A DNA stretch of 64,000 nucleotides from Defluviitaleaceae bacterium (GCA_009781755.1 WQVD01000008.1:19901-83900), one strand, 5' to 3'. Positions 30,044 to 39,810 are shown, counted from the first letter of the stretch. Numbers and translations: made by a program. Notes: a model not told the origin generated them from the letters alone.

Positions 30044-31167
30044 TGCGCGTCATCACAACAGACAATAACGGAGTCCTACAAGCCGCCGAAGTGATACGCT
30101 CGGGCGGCTTGGTTGCGTTACCGACCGAAACGGTCTACGGCCTAGGCGCAGACGCATTTAACGCCGAAGCGGTGGCAAAAATCTACGCCACCAAAGGCCG
30201 CCCCGGAGACAACCCGTTGATTTTGCATATTGCCAATGCGGCAGACACCGACAAAATCGCGGCGGATATGCCGGATTATGCACGTGGTTGGATGACGCAA
30301 TTTTGGCCGGGGCCGCTGACGCTGGTGGTGCGCAAAAAAGAAGGTCTGCCCGCATGGTTGGGCGGCCATCCTGATAATGCGCCGGATACAGTGGGCATTC
30401 GTGTGCCTGCGCACCCGGTCATGCGTGCTGTAATCGAGGCCGCGGGCTGCGTCATTGCGGCGCCCAGTGCCAACATCGCGGGCAAACCCAGCCCCACTTG
30501 CGCGGCGCATATTTTGACAGACTACGAAAGCGCAGCGCTGACGCCGGATTTATTATTGGACGGCGGCGCGGTGGATGTGGGTGTGGAGTCGACCGTGGTG
30601 GACATCACGGGCGATACGCCGGTGATCTTGCGCCACGGAGCCGTCACAGCAGAAATGCTGGGCATACTAAATGAAAAAACACAAACGGCAAACGGTGGAC
30701 AAGCTGATGCATTGGTCAACGCACCGACGGATGCAGCTGCCGTTCCACGTTCCCCCGGCATGAAATACCGCCACTACGCGCCCAACGCACCCATGACGCT
30801 GCTTTCGGGTACACCCGAAGCGGTTGCTTCTTATATCACCACGCAAATTATATCCGAGCTGGACGCATACATCGGCGTGATGGTGTCGCCGCAGGTCAAG
30901 GCTTGTATGGATAAAAATTGGCCGATGATGGCGGTGCAGACCGATGGAAGTTATGTGCCGCTGGTATCCACGATTTTGATGGGCAGCAGCGACGCGCCGC
31001 ATGATACCGCGCGTGATTTGTTCGCCAACTTGCGCAAGTTTGATGCGCTGGGCGTGGATATTATTCTAGCAGAAGCCGTACCCGCTGAAGGGTTGGGCGC
31101 GGCTATTATTGACCGCATGACTAAAGCCGCCGAAGGCCGCATCATTCAAGTGGGCAGCCCGGTATGA
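30043..31167 (+). CDS. tsaC: Threonylcarbamoyl-AMP synthase (Sua5/TsaC/YwlC)
   Basis: 374 residues, long Sua5 form. The start at 30043 overlaps the previous stop (TAATG). The YrdC domain has GGLVALPTETVYGLGADA, KGRPGDNPLILHI, and SANIAGKPSPT; the C-terminal Sua5 domain follows a linker with SPGMKYRHYAP, the typical junction motif. It makes threonylcarbamoyl-AMP from Thr, bicarbonate and ATP for the universal t6A37 modification of ANN-decoding tRNAs. Gene order tsaC-ywlE-upp resembles the ywlC-ywlE-upp region of Bacillus. Confidence 0.95.
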   Translation: MRVITTDNNGVLQAAEVIRSGGLVALPTETVYGLGADAFNAEAVAKIYATKGRPGDNPLILHIANAADTDKIAADMPDYARGWMTQFWPGPLTLVVRKKEGLPAWLGGHPDNAPDTVGIRVPAHPVMRAVIEAAGCVIAAPSANIAGKPSPTCAAHILTDYESAALTPDLLLDGGAVDVGVESTVVDITGDTPVILRHGAVTAEMLGILNEKTQTANGGQADALVNAPTDAAAVPRSPGMKYRHYAPNAPMTLLSGTPEAVASYITTQIISELDAYIGVMVSPQVKACMDKNWPMMAVQTDGSYVPLVSTILMGSSDAPHDTARDLFANLRKFDALGVDIILAEAVPAEGLGAAIIDRMTKAAEGRIIQVGSPV

Positions 31168-31637
31168 TTTTGTTTGTGTGTACGGGCAACACCTGCCGCA
31201 GCCCCATGGCCGCCGTGCTGGCACAAAAATTGCTGCGCGAAGCGGGCACGGAATATGCTGTGCAGTCGGCGGGGGTGCATGCATCGCCGGCATGTGCCGC
31301 CAGTGCCCACGCAATCACCGCCATGCGTGGCGCAGGGTGCGATTTATTGCCGCACCGTTCGCAACGCGCCACTGCGCAATTAGTTGCCGATGCGAAATTG
31401 ATCTTGACTATGACCGCGGCGCATCGTGCTGCCGTGTTATCGATTGCGCCAAAATCGGCGCACAAAGTGTTCACCCTTTGCGGCTACCCGCACGAAAACG
31501 ACACAATACAAGCAGATGCTGACGTAGTCGACCCCTTCGGCGGCGACTTGTTGACCTACCAACAATGCGCCGCGCAAATCAAGCAGCTCATCAAATCTTC
31601 CTTAGGCAAAATAATCCAACATATAAGAGAGGCGTGA
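31164..31637 (+). CDS. ywlE: Protein arginine phosphatase (YwlE type, LMW-PTP fold)
   Basis: 157 residues; its ATG overlaps the tsaC stop (ATGA). The P-loop is CTGNTCRS near the N-terminus. The Thr after Asn, rather than Ile, is the established marker separating arginine phosphatases (YwlE) from tyrosine phosphatases. The general-acid loop is VDPFGGD. It should reverse McsB-catalysed arginine phosphorylation; mcsB lies 20 kb away in this same window. It is slightly longer than Bacillus YwlE with a similar architecture. Confidence 0.9.
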   Translation: MILFVCTGNTCRSPMAAVLAQKLLREAGTEYAVQSAGVHASPACAASAHAITAMRGAGCDLLPHRSQRATAQLVADAKLILTMTAAHRAAVLSIAPKSAHKVFTLCGYPHENDTIQADADVVDPFGGDLLTYQQCAAQIKQLIKSSLGKIIQHIREA

Positions 31638-31642
31638 CTTGA

Positions 31643-32296
31643 ATGACGGATTTACAAGCAGTAATCGCGCAACGCTTGCACGTAGCAAGGCATCCGCTGG
31701 TAAAAAGCAAAATGACCATGCTGCGCGACAAGAACACCGGCAACCGCGAATTCCGCGATCTGGTGAATGAAATCACTTCGCTCATCGCTTACATCGCAAC
31801 GCGCGACGTATCCTTGCGGCCCATGACTGTGGAAACCCCCGTGGGTACGTATGAAGGCAGCCAATGCGACCAAAAATTTGGCATTGTACCGATATTGCGT
31901 GCGGGTTTGGGCATGGTGGAGAGTATCTCGCGCTTGTTGCCTACGGCCAAGATTGGCCACATCGGCATGTACCGCAACCCCGACACGTTGCAACCGGTTG
32001 ATTACTATTGCAAGTTGCCGCCCGAAATCGAAGAGCGTGAAATTCTGCTGGTGGATCCCATGGTGGCCACAGGCTACACCGCCGCCCGAAGCATCGATTA
32101 CTTAAAAAAAGCCGGCGCAAAAAATATAAAGTTGCTGAGCCTGGTAGCCGCACCGCAAGGCGTAGAAGTGATTCTTAGCGCACATCCCGAAGTAGACATC
32201 TACGCCGCCGCCTACGACGATGCGCCACTCAACGAGCATGGCTACATCGTGCCCGGATTGGGCGACGCGGGCGACCGCATCTTCGGCACGCGCTAG
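31643..32296 (+). CDS. upp: Uracil phosphoribosyltransferase
   Basis: 217 residues. The PRPP-binding loop is LLVDPMVATGYTA (usually DPMLATGGSA, so slightly divergent). The uracil-binding tail is PGLGDAGDRIFGTR, and the N-terminal region has HPLVKSKMTMLRDKNTGNREFR. It converts uracil and PRPP to UMP in pyrimidine salvage. It starts 5 bp after ywlE, with a GAGAGGCG site overlapping the ywlE end. Confidence 0.96.
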   Translation: MTDLQAVIAQRLHVARHPLVKSKMTMLRDKNTGNREFRDLVNEITSLIAYIATRDVSLRPMTVETPVGTYEGSQCDQKFGIVPILRAGLGMVESISRLLPTAKIGHIGMYRNPDTLQPVDYYCKLPPEIEEREILLVDPMVATGYTAARSIDYLKKAGAKNIKLLSLVAAPQGVEVILSAHPEVDIYAAAYDDAPLNEHGYIVPGLGDAGDRIFGTR

Positions 32297-32304
32297 TACG
32301 CGGT

Positions 32305-33246
32305 ATGTACCACTTCATCGTCAATCCAATTGCAGGGCGCGGGCAAATGCCCGCGCGCTTGGCGTTGCTGGTCAAGGAATTCGAACGGCTAGGTTTGCCG
32401 CACGATGTTTACCACACACGCGCACCTTTGGATGGCCGCGACAAAGCCCGCGAACTCTGCGAACGCAACCCTGATTGCGCGGGCATCATCGGCATGGGCG
32501 GCGACGGCACGATACAAGAAATTGCCGACGGGATGCACGCGGCATTCCCGCAAGGAAAAATCGGTGTGCCATTGGGCATCTTCCCGGCGGGCAGCGGCAA
32601 CGACTTTGTCATGACACAATTGGACGGCAAAAAAAATGCATTAACGCGGTACAAAAAGAAAAATTTGCCGCAAGCCGCGCGGCTTTTCGCACAAACTGTG
32701 AAGGAAGGCCGCATACGCAGTATTGATTTGCCCATCGCCAATGGCACGGCGTACATGAACATCGGCAACATGGGGCTGGACGCGCGCATCGTACACAACG
32801 CGTTGAAATTTAAGGAGCGTTGGGGACGGTATGCCTACGTGGCGGCGGTATACAAAAGCATCGCGCAACATAGCAACGTGCCGTTGACCGTGGAGGTAAA
32901 CGGCGAAGTCATTGACGATGGCTTCACGCTGGTGGCGATATGCAACGGGCAATATTACGGCGGCGGGCTGCACATCGCGCCCAAAGCACGTGTTGACGAC
33001 GGTAAGTTTACGCTGTGCTTGGTGCGCGGAATGTCACGCCCCAAGACGATGTTAATTTTTCCGTCGTTGATGATTGCACAGCACCACCGGCTCAAGACCG
33101 TCAGTTTCATCGAATGCAACGAAGTAACATTTACGCTGCACGGCAATATCGAAGTCTTGTGCTTGGACGGCAACTTGTACCCGCAGCAAAAAGGTCAATC
33201 CATACACTTCACGTTGCGTCCGAGCGCGTTGGATATTTACGTATGA
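32305..33246 (+). CDS. Diacylglycerol/lipid kinase family protein
   Basis: 313 residues. The DAGK catalytic domain has NPIAGRG, the nucleotide-binding GMGGDGTIQEI and PAGSGNDFV. The C-terminal beta-sandwich is typical of YegS/DgkB/BmrU proteins (YYGGGLHIAPKARVDDGKF). It is likely to phosphorylate a membrane lipid such as diacylglycerol at the inner membrane face. No membrane helix is present. It overlaps the next gene by ATGA. Confidence 0.92.
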   Translation: MYHFIVNPIAGRGQMPARLALLVKEFERLGLPHDVYHTRAPLDGRDKARELCERNPDCAGIIGMGGDGTIQEIADGMHAAFPQGKIGVPLGIFPAGSGNDFVMTQLDGKKNALTRYKKKNLPQAARLFAQTVKEGRIRSIDLPIANGTAYMNIGNMGLDARIVHNALKFKERWGRYAYVAAVYKSIAQHSNVPLTVEVNGEVIDDGFTLVAICNGQYYGGGLHIAPKARVDDGKFTLCLVRGMSRPKTMLIFPSLMIAQHHRLKTVSFIECNEVTFTLHGNIEVLCLDGNLYPQQKGQSIHFTLRPSALDIYV

Positions 33247-33863
33247 AGCAAGATATAGCAACACAGCGGCATTATTTCATCGCAGACGCAACCGCAGCGG
33301 AGAAAACGCACACATTCAACTCAACGTTATTCGGGCAGGATTTCCGGTTTAATACTTGCAGCGGTTTATTCTCCTACGAAAAACCCGACGCCGCGTCCGT
33401 ATTGCTGATGCAAGTGATGTGCAATACGCAGCCGCCCTTGCAAGGAGATTTGCTGGACTTGGGTTGCGGATACGGTCTGATTGGCATCGTACTGGGCAAA
33501 ACCCACGCGCAGGCCGCCACCATCACCCAAAGCGACATTAACGAAATCGCTTGTACCTACGCACAAAAAAATGCTGCAACCAACGGCATATGTACATCGG
33601 TTGTGCATTCCGACGGCTTTGTCAACATCGCGCAGCGCTTTCACCACATCACGCTCAACCCGCCCATCCATGCGGGCAAGGAAGCGGTAAACCGCTTGTA
33701 CGAAGCATCTGCCGCACACCTACACCCCGGCGGCGCACTATACATCGTCATCCAAAAAAAACACGGCGCAGAATCCACGCTGACTTTTTTATCAAAAACA
33801 TTTCGTGAAATAAAAATATTGTACAAGCGCAAGGGTTATTTTATCGCGCAGTGTATTAATTGA
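33243..33863 (+). CDS. Class I SAM methyltransferase, RsmC/YbxB-like
   Basis: 206 residues from the ATG at 33243, overlapping the kinase stop. An N-terminal element is FRFNTCSGLFSYEKPDAASVLL. SAM-binding motif I is LDLGCGYGLIGIVLG. The catalytic NPP motif is TLNPPIHAGKEAV, matching the NPPIRAGK of RsmC, the 16S rRNA m2G1207 methyltransferase. Bacterial short forms such as YbxB have this single-domain size. The rRNA target is inferred from the family. Confidence 0.9.
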   Translation: MKQDIATQRHYFIADATAAEKTHTFNSTLFGQDFRFNTCSGLFSYEKPDAASVLLMQVMCNTQPPLQGDLLDLGCGYGLIGIVLGKTHAQAATITQSDINEIACTYAQKNAATNGICTSVVHSDGFVNIAQRFHHITLNPPIHAGKEAVNRLYEASAAHLHPGGALYIVIQKKHGAESTLTFLSKTFREIKILYKRKGYFIAQCIN

Positions 33864-33874
33864 GGGAAGTGCCC

Positions 33875-34561
33875 ATGCGTTACCGTTTCGAGCATAAGTA
33901 TCTGATTAATCCGGCCACAGCCACGGCGTTGCGCAACCGCGCAGCGGGTATCATGCGCCCCGACAGCTACGGCGACGCAAACGGCGGCTACGTCGTTAAC
34001 AATATTTATTTGGACGACCGAAAAAATAATTTTTATTATGCCAAATTGGTGGGCCAATCCAAACGCGACAAATATCGCATCCGTTATTACAACGATGATT
34101 TGTCCTTTATCCGATTGGAGCGCAAGCACAAGGACGGCATCCAAAATTACAAAGAAACGCTGCCCATCACGCTGGAGCAATTTGCACAAATCAATAAAGG
34201 TGACTTAGACTTTGTGTTGCAAGAAGAAGCACCTCTGTGGCAAAAACTGGCCGTGGTGCATCGGTTGCGCGGGTTACATCCCACGGCGTCGTTTTCCTAT
34301 CGGCGCGAAACATTGACCTATGCCGCGGGAAATGTGCGCTTGGCGTTTGACAGCCCGTTATTTACGCACGGGGCGCATAACTTCCCGCTTCGGTACGATC
34401 CGTTGGTATCGTCGTTTGGGTTGCCGCCGTACCAATTATTATTGGAGGTGAAGTACACAGGTTTTTTGCCGGAAATTATCCAGCGGCTGTTGGGTGGGTT
34501 GGAATTGGTACATACCGAAATGTCCAAATACGGCATTGCCCGCGAACGGGGATATATTTAA
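33875..34561 (+). CDS. VTC domain protein (polyphosphate polymerase-like)
   Basis: 228 residues; the ATG at 33875 is chosen for the GAGGGA site 7 bp upstream. Conserved tunnel residues are present: FEHKYLINP, NNIYLDDR, YRIRYYN, RLERKHKDG, and a C-terminal LLEVKYTGFLPEII. VTC domains, of the triphosphate tunnel metalloenzyme fold, make or handle polyphosphate from ATP. Bacterial VTC proteins often neighbour CotH or membrane exopolysaccharide genes; none is seen here. It ends the gene train that began with the SEC-C gene. Confidence 0.88.
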   Translation: MRYRFEHKYLINPATATALRNRAAGIMRPDSYGDANGGYVVNNIYLDDRKNNFYYAKLVGQSKRDKYRIRYYNDDLSFIRLERKHKDGIQNYKETLPITLEQFAQINKGDLDFVLQEEAPLWQKLAVVHRLRGLHPTASFSYRRETLTYAAGNVRLAFDSPLFTHGAHNFPLRYDPLVSSFGLPPYQLLLEVKYTGFLPEIIQRLLGGLELVHTEMSKYGIARERGYI

Positions 34562-34578
34562 AATTTATTACAAAAGCA

Positions 34579-34607
34579 TTGCGTCGACAGAAATATTCCT
34601 TTATAAT
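34579..34607 (+). promoter_or_regulatory. Promoter of the histidine kinase operon
   Basis: TTGCGT (34579-34584), a 17-bp spacer and a perfect TATAAT (34602-34607), 31 bp before the gene. Confidence 0.75.
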
Positions 34608-34637
34608 CATTGAAATTACATATAAGGGGTTTTTATT

Positions 34638-37600
34638 ATGATCAAAACCCTGCTACGTACATATAAGAACCGATTTGAAGTACCCCCCGACGAAAACCAA
34701 CGCGCCACTATTGCCGGTGAAATCAATTACGAAAACGGCAAAGTGTTTTATTTGGTATTTATTGCGTCGGTGATGCTGCTGCCGTTTATCCCCATGGATT
34801 TTATGATGCATCCGTATCCGTGGCTGTTGCTTTGGTTGAAAGCAGCGTTGTTTGCGGTTTGTATGTTGTTGGCCGGTTTGCGTTTTACCAAGCGTTTCCG
34901 ATACCGCCCTGCTGTTTTGCTGCGGGTGATGATTATTACGTTGTTTTTGTGTATGGCCATCATCATGGGCACATCGGGCGATTATGCGAACGCGTTCATT
35001 AGTACTGGTTCGCTTGTTTTTTTGGCACCGACTTTTATTGTGTTGCCTCCGTTGTTCCGTTGGGGGGCGATTGCGTTGGGGTTGGGTGTGCTGGCTATGT
35101 TGGCGGCGGTTTTTGGTATTGATTTGTCCCAATCCGCTACACAGCATGCGGTAAGTGCAATATTAATTATTTCGGTGATAACCTTATTTTTGTCGCATGG
35201 CAACTACCGTACACTGGTGCGCAATTGGGAGCAGCGCCAATACTTAAATGCCACCAAGGATCAATTGCAAGCCCGCTTGGAAGAAGCCCGCCGCGCTGAT
35301 GAAATGTTTTCGACTTTGTTGGCGACGGCGCCCTTTGGCATGGAAGTGTGGAACAAACAAGGCGAATTGGTGAGCGTAAATGAACGGCTCGTTGCATTGG
35401 TGGGCGCAGGTAGCGAAGGCGATATGATCGGCAATTATTTCAATACATACACCGCCCCCTTCCAGGAAGGGGACAAACCCGTTAAGGAACATGCCCACAC
35501 ATTGCTGGCGAAAACATTTACCGAAGGCTCCACGCAATTCGAATGGACATTCCTAAGTGCCGACGGCGAAGAAATACCCACCGAAATCACTTGGAACCGT
35601 TTTACCTTCAAAGGCGAAGTCATGGCCGCTGCATACATAAACGACTTGCGCGCCCAACGCAAAAAAGACGAGGCAACGCGCGAAGCGGAACAACGCCTGA
35701 GTACGATTATTAATGCATCGCCCATTATCTGCTCAATTTTTAATGACGAGCACAAAATCATTGATGCCAATCATGCGGCGGCACAAGTTTTGGACTTGGA
35801 AAATGAACAGGTCTACATCGATCATTTACATGATCTGACGCCCGAGTTCCAACCCGATGGCACCCATTCGCGTACCAAATGGGACGAAATGCTGCGCACC
35901 GCATTTACGACAGGGCAAGCCAATTTTGTGTGGATGCATTGTTCGTTGGACAAGCAGACGCTGTACCCATGTGAAGTATTTTTGCGCCGACTGGACTTGG
36001 GCGAGCGCAAAGTGGTAGTGGCTTATATCATCGACATGCGCGAACATAACCGATTGATGACCACATTGGAAGATACCGTCACGCGCGAGCAATTAGCCAA
36101 CCAAGCAAAAACGCGCTTTTTGGCGCGCATGAGCCATGAAATCCGTACACCTATGAATTCCGTGCTGGGCATTACCGAAATCGAATTGCAAAAGAACACA
36201 CACCCGCCCGAAACGGAAGAAGCCTTTAACCGCATCTACAACTCGTCGCATATGCTGTTGACGATTATTAACGATATTTTGGATTTATCCAAAGTAGAAG
36301 CGGGCAAAATGGAAATCGTACCCGGTGTGTATGAAACCGCCAGCTTGATTGTAGACACCGTACAATTAAACTTGATGTATTTGGGCAGCAAGCAAATTGA
36401 ATTCACGCTGCATGTGGACGAAAATATTCCCAAGTTCTTGATCGGGGATGAACTGCGTGTAAAGCAAATCCTTACCAATATTATTTCCAACGCCTTCAAA
36501 TATACCGATGAAGGGTATGTGCGATTATCTTTTGAAGCGGAAAATATGCCCGGCACCGGCGAAGTACATTTAATTGCCAATGTTACCGACACCGGCCAAG
36601 GCATGAGTGACGAGCAAGTCGCCGGGTTGTCTGCAGAATGCGAATATTCACGCTTTAACTTAAACAAAAACCAAAATGTAGAAGGTACGGGATTGGGCTT
36701 GTCCATCGCGTTCCAATTAATTGAAATGATGAATGGGTCGGTCAGCATCAAGAGCGAGTTGGGTAAGGGGTCGAGTTTTACCGTGCGCTTGCCGCAGCAA
36801 CAACGCGACAATACCGTCATCGGCGCGGAAGTTGCCGAACGCTTGGAACGCTTGGAAGACACACAAATATCATTGGCCCGGTCGCTCAAGTTGCGGCGCG
36901 AGCCCATGCCCTACGGGCGCGTATTGATTGTAGACGACGTAGAGTCAAATATATTCGTGGCCAAGGGTTTCTTGATGCCGTACAAATTATTTATCGATTC
37001 GGTAGAAAGCGGCATCGCCGCCATTGAAAAAATTAAAGCCGGGGAACGGTACGACATCATTTTCATGGACCATATGATGCCCGACTTGGATGGTATCGCA
37101 GCCACTCAAATCATACGCGGCATGGGATACAACGAACCGATCGTGGCGTTGACGGCCAACGCATTTTCCGAAATGGCGCAAGTGTTTATGGACAATGGAT
37201 TTTCTGGATACGCGTCCAAGCCGATTGATGTAAATCAATTGGACAAGCACCTTATGGAATTTATTTATAGAAAACAACCGGTCGAAGTCATCAACCGTGC
37301 ACGTCGCAAGCGCTTCGGCACCCTAACGGATCATACGGGTACCGAAATATCCGATACCTTGGCGGCATCATTTATCCGAGATGCATGCAAAGCATTGGAT
37401 AGCATTGAAGCTTATATGCAAAGCGGCAGCCAAGACGACCTCAAAAGCTACATCATACAAGTGCACGCCATGAAGAGCGCGTTGTTTAACGTCGGGTACA
37501 AAGAATTGTCATCTACCGCAGCCAAATTGGAACGCGCCGGCCGAAAGAACGATTTGGACAAAATCATGACCGAAACGCCGCCCTTCGTAAGCGAATTAAA

Positions 37601-37877
37601 GGCCATCACCGAAGAATTTGAACGCAAACAAAAAAGTGCCTATGACGGCACCGACACGGAAGCAAACCAAGCCATTTTCTTCGAATACATGCAAAAATTG
37701 GCAGATGCGCTTGAATCATATGAAATTGACGTGACCAATGAATCCTTCAGACAGTTGCACCTGATTGATTTCTCGAAAAAAACGCGGATGTTAATTGACG
37801 AATTGTTTGATTTGACGCTTAGCGGTGATTTTGAAAAAGCGGGCATACTAGCCAAAGAAGCTGCAAAAAGGAGGTAA
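34638..37877 (+). CDS. Hybrid sensor histidine kinase (6TM-PAS-PAS-HisKA-HATPase-REC-HPt)
   Basis: 1079 residues. About six membrane helices occupy residues 34-185. Two PAS-like domains span ~220-470. The HisKA box FLARMSHEIRTPMNS has phospho-acceptor His500. The HATPase domain has NIISNAFKYT, DTGQGMS and GTGLGLSIAF. The receiver domain has its Asp near residue 811 (IIFMDHMMPDLDG). The C-terminal HPt has His943 (QVHAMKSALF). It is a complete phosphorelay in one chain. The downstream response regulator with an HD-GYP output (6 bp later) is the obvious partner, linking an unknown membrane or internal signal to cyclic-di-GMP breakdown. Confidence 0.94.
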   Translation: MIKTLLRTYKNRFEVPPDENQRATIAGEINYENGKVFYLVFIASVMLLPFIPMDFMMHPYPWLLLWLKAALFAVCMLLAGLRFTKRFRYRPAVLLRVMIITLFLCMAIIMGTSGDYANAFISTGSLVFLAPTFIVLPPLFRWGAIALGLGVLAMLAAVFGIDLSQSATQHAVSAILIISVITLFLSHGNYRTLVRNWEQRQYLNATKDQLQARLEEARRADEMFSTLLATAPFGMEVWNKQGELVSVNERLVALVGAGSEGDMIGNYFNTYTAPFQEGDKPVKEHAHTLLAKTFTEGSTQFEWTFLSADGEEIPTEITWNRFTFKGEVMAAAYINDLRAQRKKDEATREAEQRLSTIINASPIICSIFNDEHKIIDANHAAAQVLDLENEQVYIDHLHDLTPEFQPDGTHSRTKWDEMLRTAFTTGQANFVWMHCSLDKQTLYPCEVFLRRLDLGERKVVVAYIIDMREHNRLMTTLEDTVTREQLANQAKTRFLARMSHEIRTPMNSVLGITEIELQKNTHPPETEEAFNRIYNSSHMLLTIINDILDLSKVEAGKMEIVPGVYETASLIVDTVQLNLMYLGSKQIEFTLHVDENIPKFLIGDELRVKQILTNIISNAFKYTDEGYVRLSFEAENMPGTGEVHLIANVTDTGQGMSDEQVAGLSAECEYSRFNLNKNQNVEGTGLGLSIAFQLIEMMNGSVSIKSELGKGSSFTVRLPQQQRDNTVIGAEVAERLERLEDTQISLARSLKLRREPMPYGRVLIVDDVESNIFVAKGFLMPYKLFIDSVESGIAAIEKIKAGERYDIIFMDHMMPDLDGIAATQIIRGMGYNEPIVALTANAFSEMAQVFMDNGFSGYASKPIDVNQLDKHLMEFIYRKQPVEVINRARRKRFGTLTDHTGTEISDTLAASFIRDACKALDSIEAYMQSGSQDDLKSYIIQVHAMKSALFNVGYKELSSTAAKLERAGRKNDLDKIMTETPPFVSELKAITEEFERKQKSAYDGTDTEANQAIFFEYMQKLADALESYEIDVTNESFRQLHLIDFSKKTRMLIDELFDLTLSGDFEKAGILAKEAAKRR

Positions 37878-37883
37878 TATAAA

Positions 37884-38972
37884 ATGGAAAACACTACAAG
37901 AACCATATTTGTGGTGGACGACAACAAAAGCAATTTAGTGACCGCGCTGGATGCGTTAAGCAGTTATTACACGGTATTAACGTTTGACGCGGGTGTACGT
38001 TTGCTCAACACCATGGAAAAGAAGATGCCGGATTTAATCCTGTTGGACGTACAAATGCCGGAAATGAACGGCTACCAAGTCATGCAACGCCTGAAAGCGG
38101 ACGATCGGTTCAAAAAGGTGCCGGTTATATTTTTGACTGCCATGGACAGCACCGTTGACGAGGTCAAGGGGTTGGAAATGGGTGCGCTGGACTACATAAT
38201 CAAGCCGTTTTCTGCCGTGTTGCTGCGCAAGCGTGTGGAATTGCATTTAAAGCTCTTCGACTACAGCAACAACTTGGAGCGCATGGTACAAGACAAAATT
38301 AAAGAATTGGCCACAAAATCCAACCATGTAGAATCATTAAAAAACTCGTTATTGCGCACCACGGCAGAATTGGTAGAATACAGAGACGAAAACACCGGCA
38401 ATCACATTGAACGCACACAAAAATATTTGGAATTGTTTATCAATGCCATGATAGAACACAATGTATACGCAGATGAAGCGCAGAGCTTTAACATGGAATT
38501 GGTGTTACAATCTTCACAATTGCATGATGTGGGCAAAATATCGGTGCGCGATGCAATCTTATTTAAACCCGAACGCCTGACTCCCGATGAATTTGAGGAA
38601 ATGAAACTACATACCACCGTGGGCGAAAAAATTATCAATAAAATGAAGGCCACCACACATGAAAGTGATTTCCTTGAATACGCGCGTATTTTTGCCGTGA
38701 CGCACCACGAACGGTGGAATGGCAGCGGTTATCCCGTTGGTTTGAAAGAGAGCAACATTCCATTACTGAGGCGCATTATGGCCATTGCCGATGTATACGA
38801 CGCGCTGGTAACAAAGCGGCCGTACAAGAGTGCTTTCCCGCATGAATACGCCGTCAAAGTCATATCTGACGAGCATGGCTCGCATTTTGACCCCGCCCTA
38901 ACCAATCTCTTCATGCAGATCCACCCGGAATTTGAAAAAATTGCTACACGGCTTAAAGAAATCGAATCATAA
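37884..38972 (+). CDS. Response regulator with HD-GYP phosphodiesterase domain
   Basis: 362 residues with AAAGGAGG upstream. The receiver domain has phospho-acceptor Asp55 (LILLDVQMPEMNGY) and the switch residues FLTAMDS and YIIKPF. A coiled linker (~125-160) leads to the HD-GYP domain: ENTGNHIERTQKY, SSQLHDVGKI (His214-Asp215), HTTVGEKI, and HHERWNGSGYP (residues 274-284), so metal ligands and the GYP motif are intact. Expected activity: hydrolysis of cyclic di-GMP when phosphorylated by the upstream kinase. Confidence 0.95.
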   Translation: MENTTRTIFVVDDNKSNLVTALDALSSYYTVLTFDAGVRLLNTMEKKMPDLILLDVQMPEMNGYQVMQRLKADDRFKKVPVIFLTAMDSTVDEVKGLEMGALDYIIKPFSAVLLRKRVELHLKLFDYSNNLERMVQDKIKELATKSNHVESLKNSLLRTTAELVEYRDENTGNHIERTQKYLELFINAMIEHNVYADEAQSFNMELVLQSSQLHDVGKISVRDAILFKPERLTPDEFEEMKLHTTVGEKIINKMKATTHESDFLEYARIFAVTHHERWNGSGYPVGLKESNIPLLRRIMAIADVYDALVTKRPYKSAFPHEYAVKVISDEHGSHFDPALTNLFMQIHPEFEKIATRLKEIES

Positions 38973-38984
38973 AGGAGCATCTTC

Positions 38985-39653
38985 ATGACCCCGGAAAAAA
39001 TCTTAACTTATGTAGACCACACTCTTTTGGGTGTGACGGCCACCGCAACCGATTACATCCGCCTGTGCGATGAGGCATTAACTTACGGCGTGGCATCCGT
39101 ATGTGTGCCGCCGTCTCGCGTGGCATTGTGCGCCGGATACTTGGCGGGTAAAGTAGCTGTATGTACCGTAGCGGGCTTCCCCAATGGGTACGCTTCTTCT
39201 GCCGCCAAGGCCAATGAAGCTGCCCAAGCCATCCAAGATGGCGCCACAGAAATTGACATGGTCATCGATATCGGCAAAGCCAAAGAACACGCGTGGGAAG
39301 CCATCCTAGAAGACATCCGCGCCGTGCGCGCCGCCACGCAAGGTTATATCTTAAAAGTAATCATAGAAACTGCGCTGCTGGATCAAGACGAGAAAATCGC
39401 CCTATGCAAAGTCGTAGGCGAATCCGGCGCAGACTTCATCAAGACCTCCACAGGCTTCGCGCCCACCGGAGCGACGTTCGAAGATGTAGCGCTGCTTCGT
39501 CAACATTCGCCCGCGCATGTACATGTAAAAGCCGCCGGGGGTATTGCGACGTTAGACGATGCGGAGCAGTTTATCGCATTGGGTGCGACGCGGCTGGGCA
39601 CGAGTCGGATTGTGAAGATTGTGCAAGGCATGGAAGATGCCGCGGGTTACTGA
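38985..39653 (+). CDS. deoC: Deoxyribose-phosphate aldolase
   Basis: 222 residues with AAAGGAG upstream. The TIM-barrel signatures of DeoC are all present: VDHTLLG, EIDMVIDIGKA, LKVIIETALL, the Schiff-base lysine in DFIKTSTGF, and HVKAAGGI with the second lysine. It cleaves 2-deoxyribose 5-phosphate to glyceraldehyde 3-phosphate and acetaldehyde in deoxynucleoside catabolism. It follows the signalling genes by 12 bp and may be co-transcribed, though the link is not functional in an obvious way. A dispersed repeat begins right at its stop codon. Confidence 0.96.
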   Translation: MTPEKILTYVDHTLLGVTATATDYIRLCDEALTYGVASVCVPPSRVALCAGYLAGKVAVCTVAGFPNGYASSAAKANEAAQAIQDGATEIDMVIDIGKAKEHAWEAILEDIRAVRAATQGYILKVIIETALLDQDEKIALCKVVGESGADFIKTSTGFAPTGATFEDVALLRQHSPAHVHVKAAGGIATLDDAEQFIALGATRLGTSRIVKIVQGMEDAAGY

Positions 39654-39765
39654 TAAGATCAAAAGATGAAGGTCAAAAGATTTAAGACCTTGGGCGCTGC
39701 CCAAACCCGCGAGGGAGAAGCGTTCCCCCTCGACCCCGCGCTATGGCTTCGCCTCTATTCAATCA
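39653..39765 (+). repeat. GC-rich dispersed repeat, copy 3
   Basis: It starts at the deoC stop. AAGATC-rich lead, then TTAAGACCTTGGGCGCTGCC, CCCGCGAGGGAG and CCTCGACCCCGCGCTATGGC. It forms an inverted pair with copy 4 around the terminator. Confidence 0.85.
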
Positions 39766-39783
39766 TATAAGTACCAATACTAA

Positions 39784-39810
39784 AAAATCGCGCCACTAGG
39801 GCGCGATTTT
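39784..39810. terminator. Bidirectional rho-independent terminator
   Basis: AAAATCGCGCC (39784-39794) pairs with GGCGCGATTTT (39800-39810), with A- and T-runs on both sides. It suits both deoC (plus) and the RNHCP gene (minus). Confidence 0.9.
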
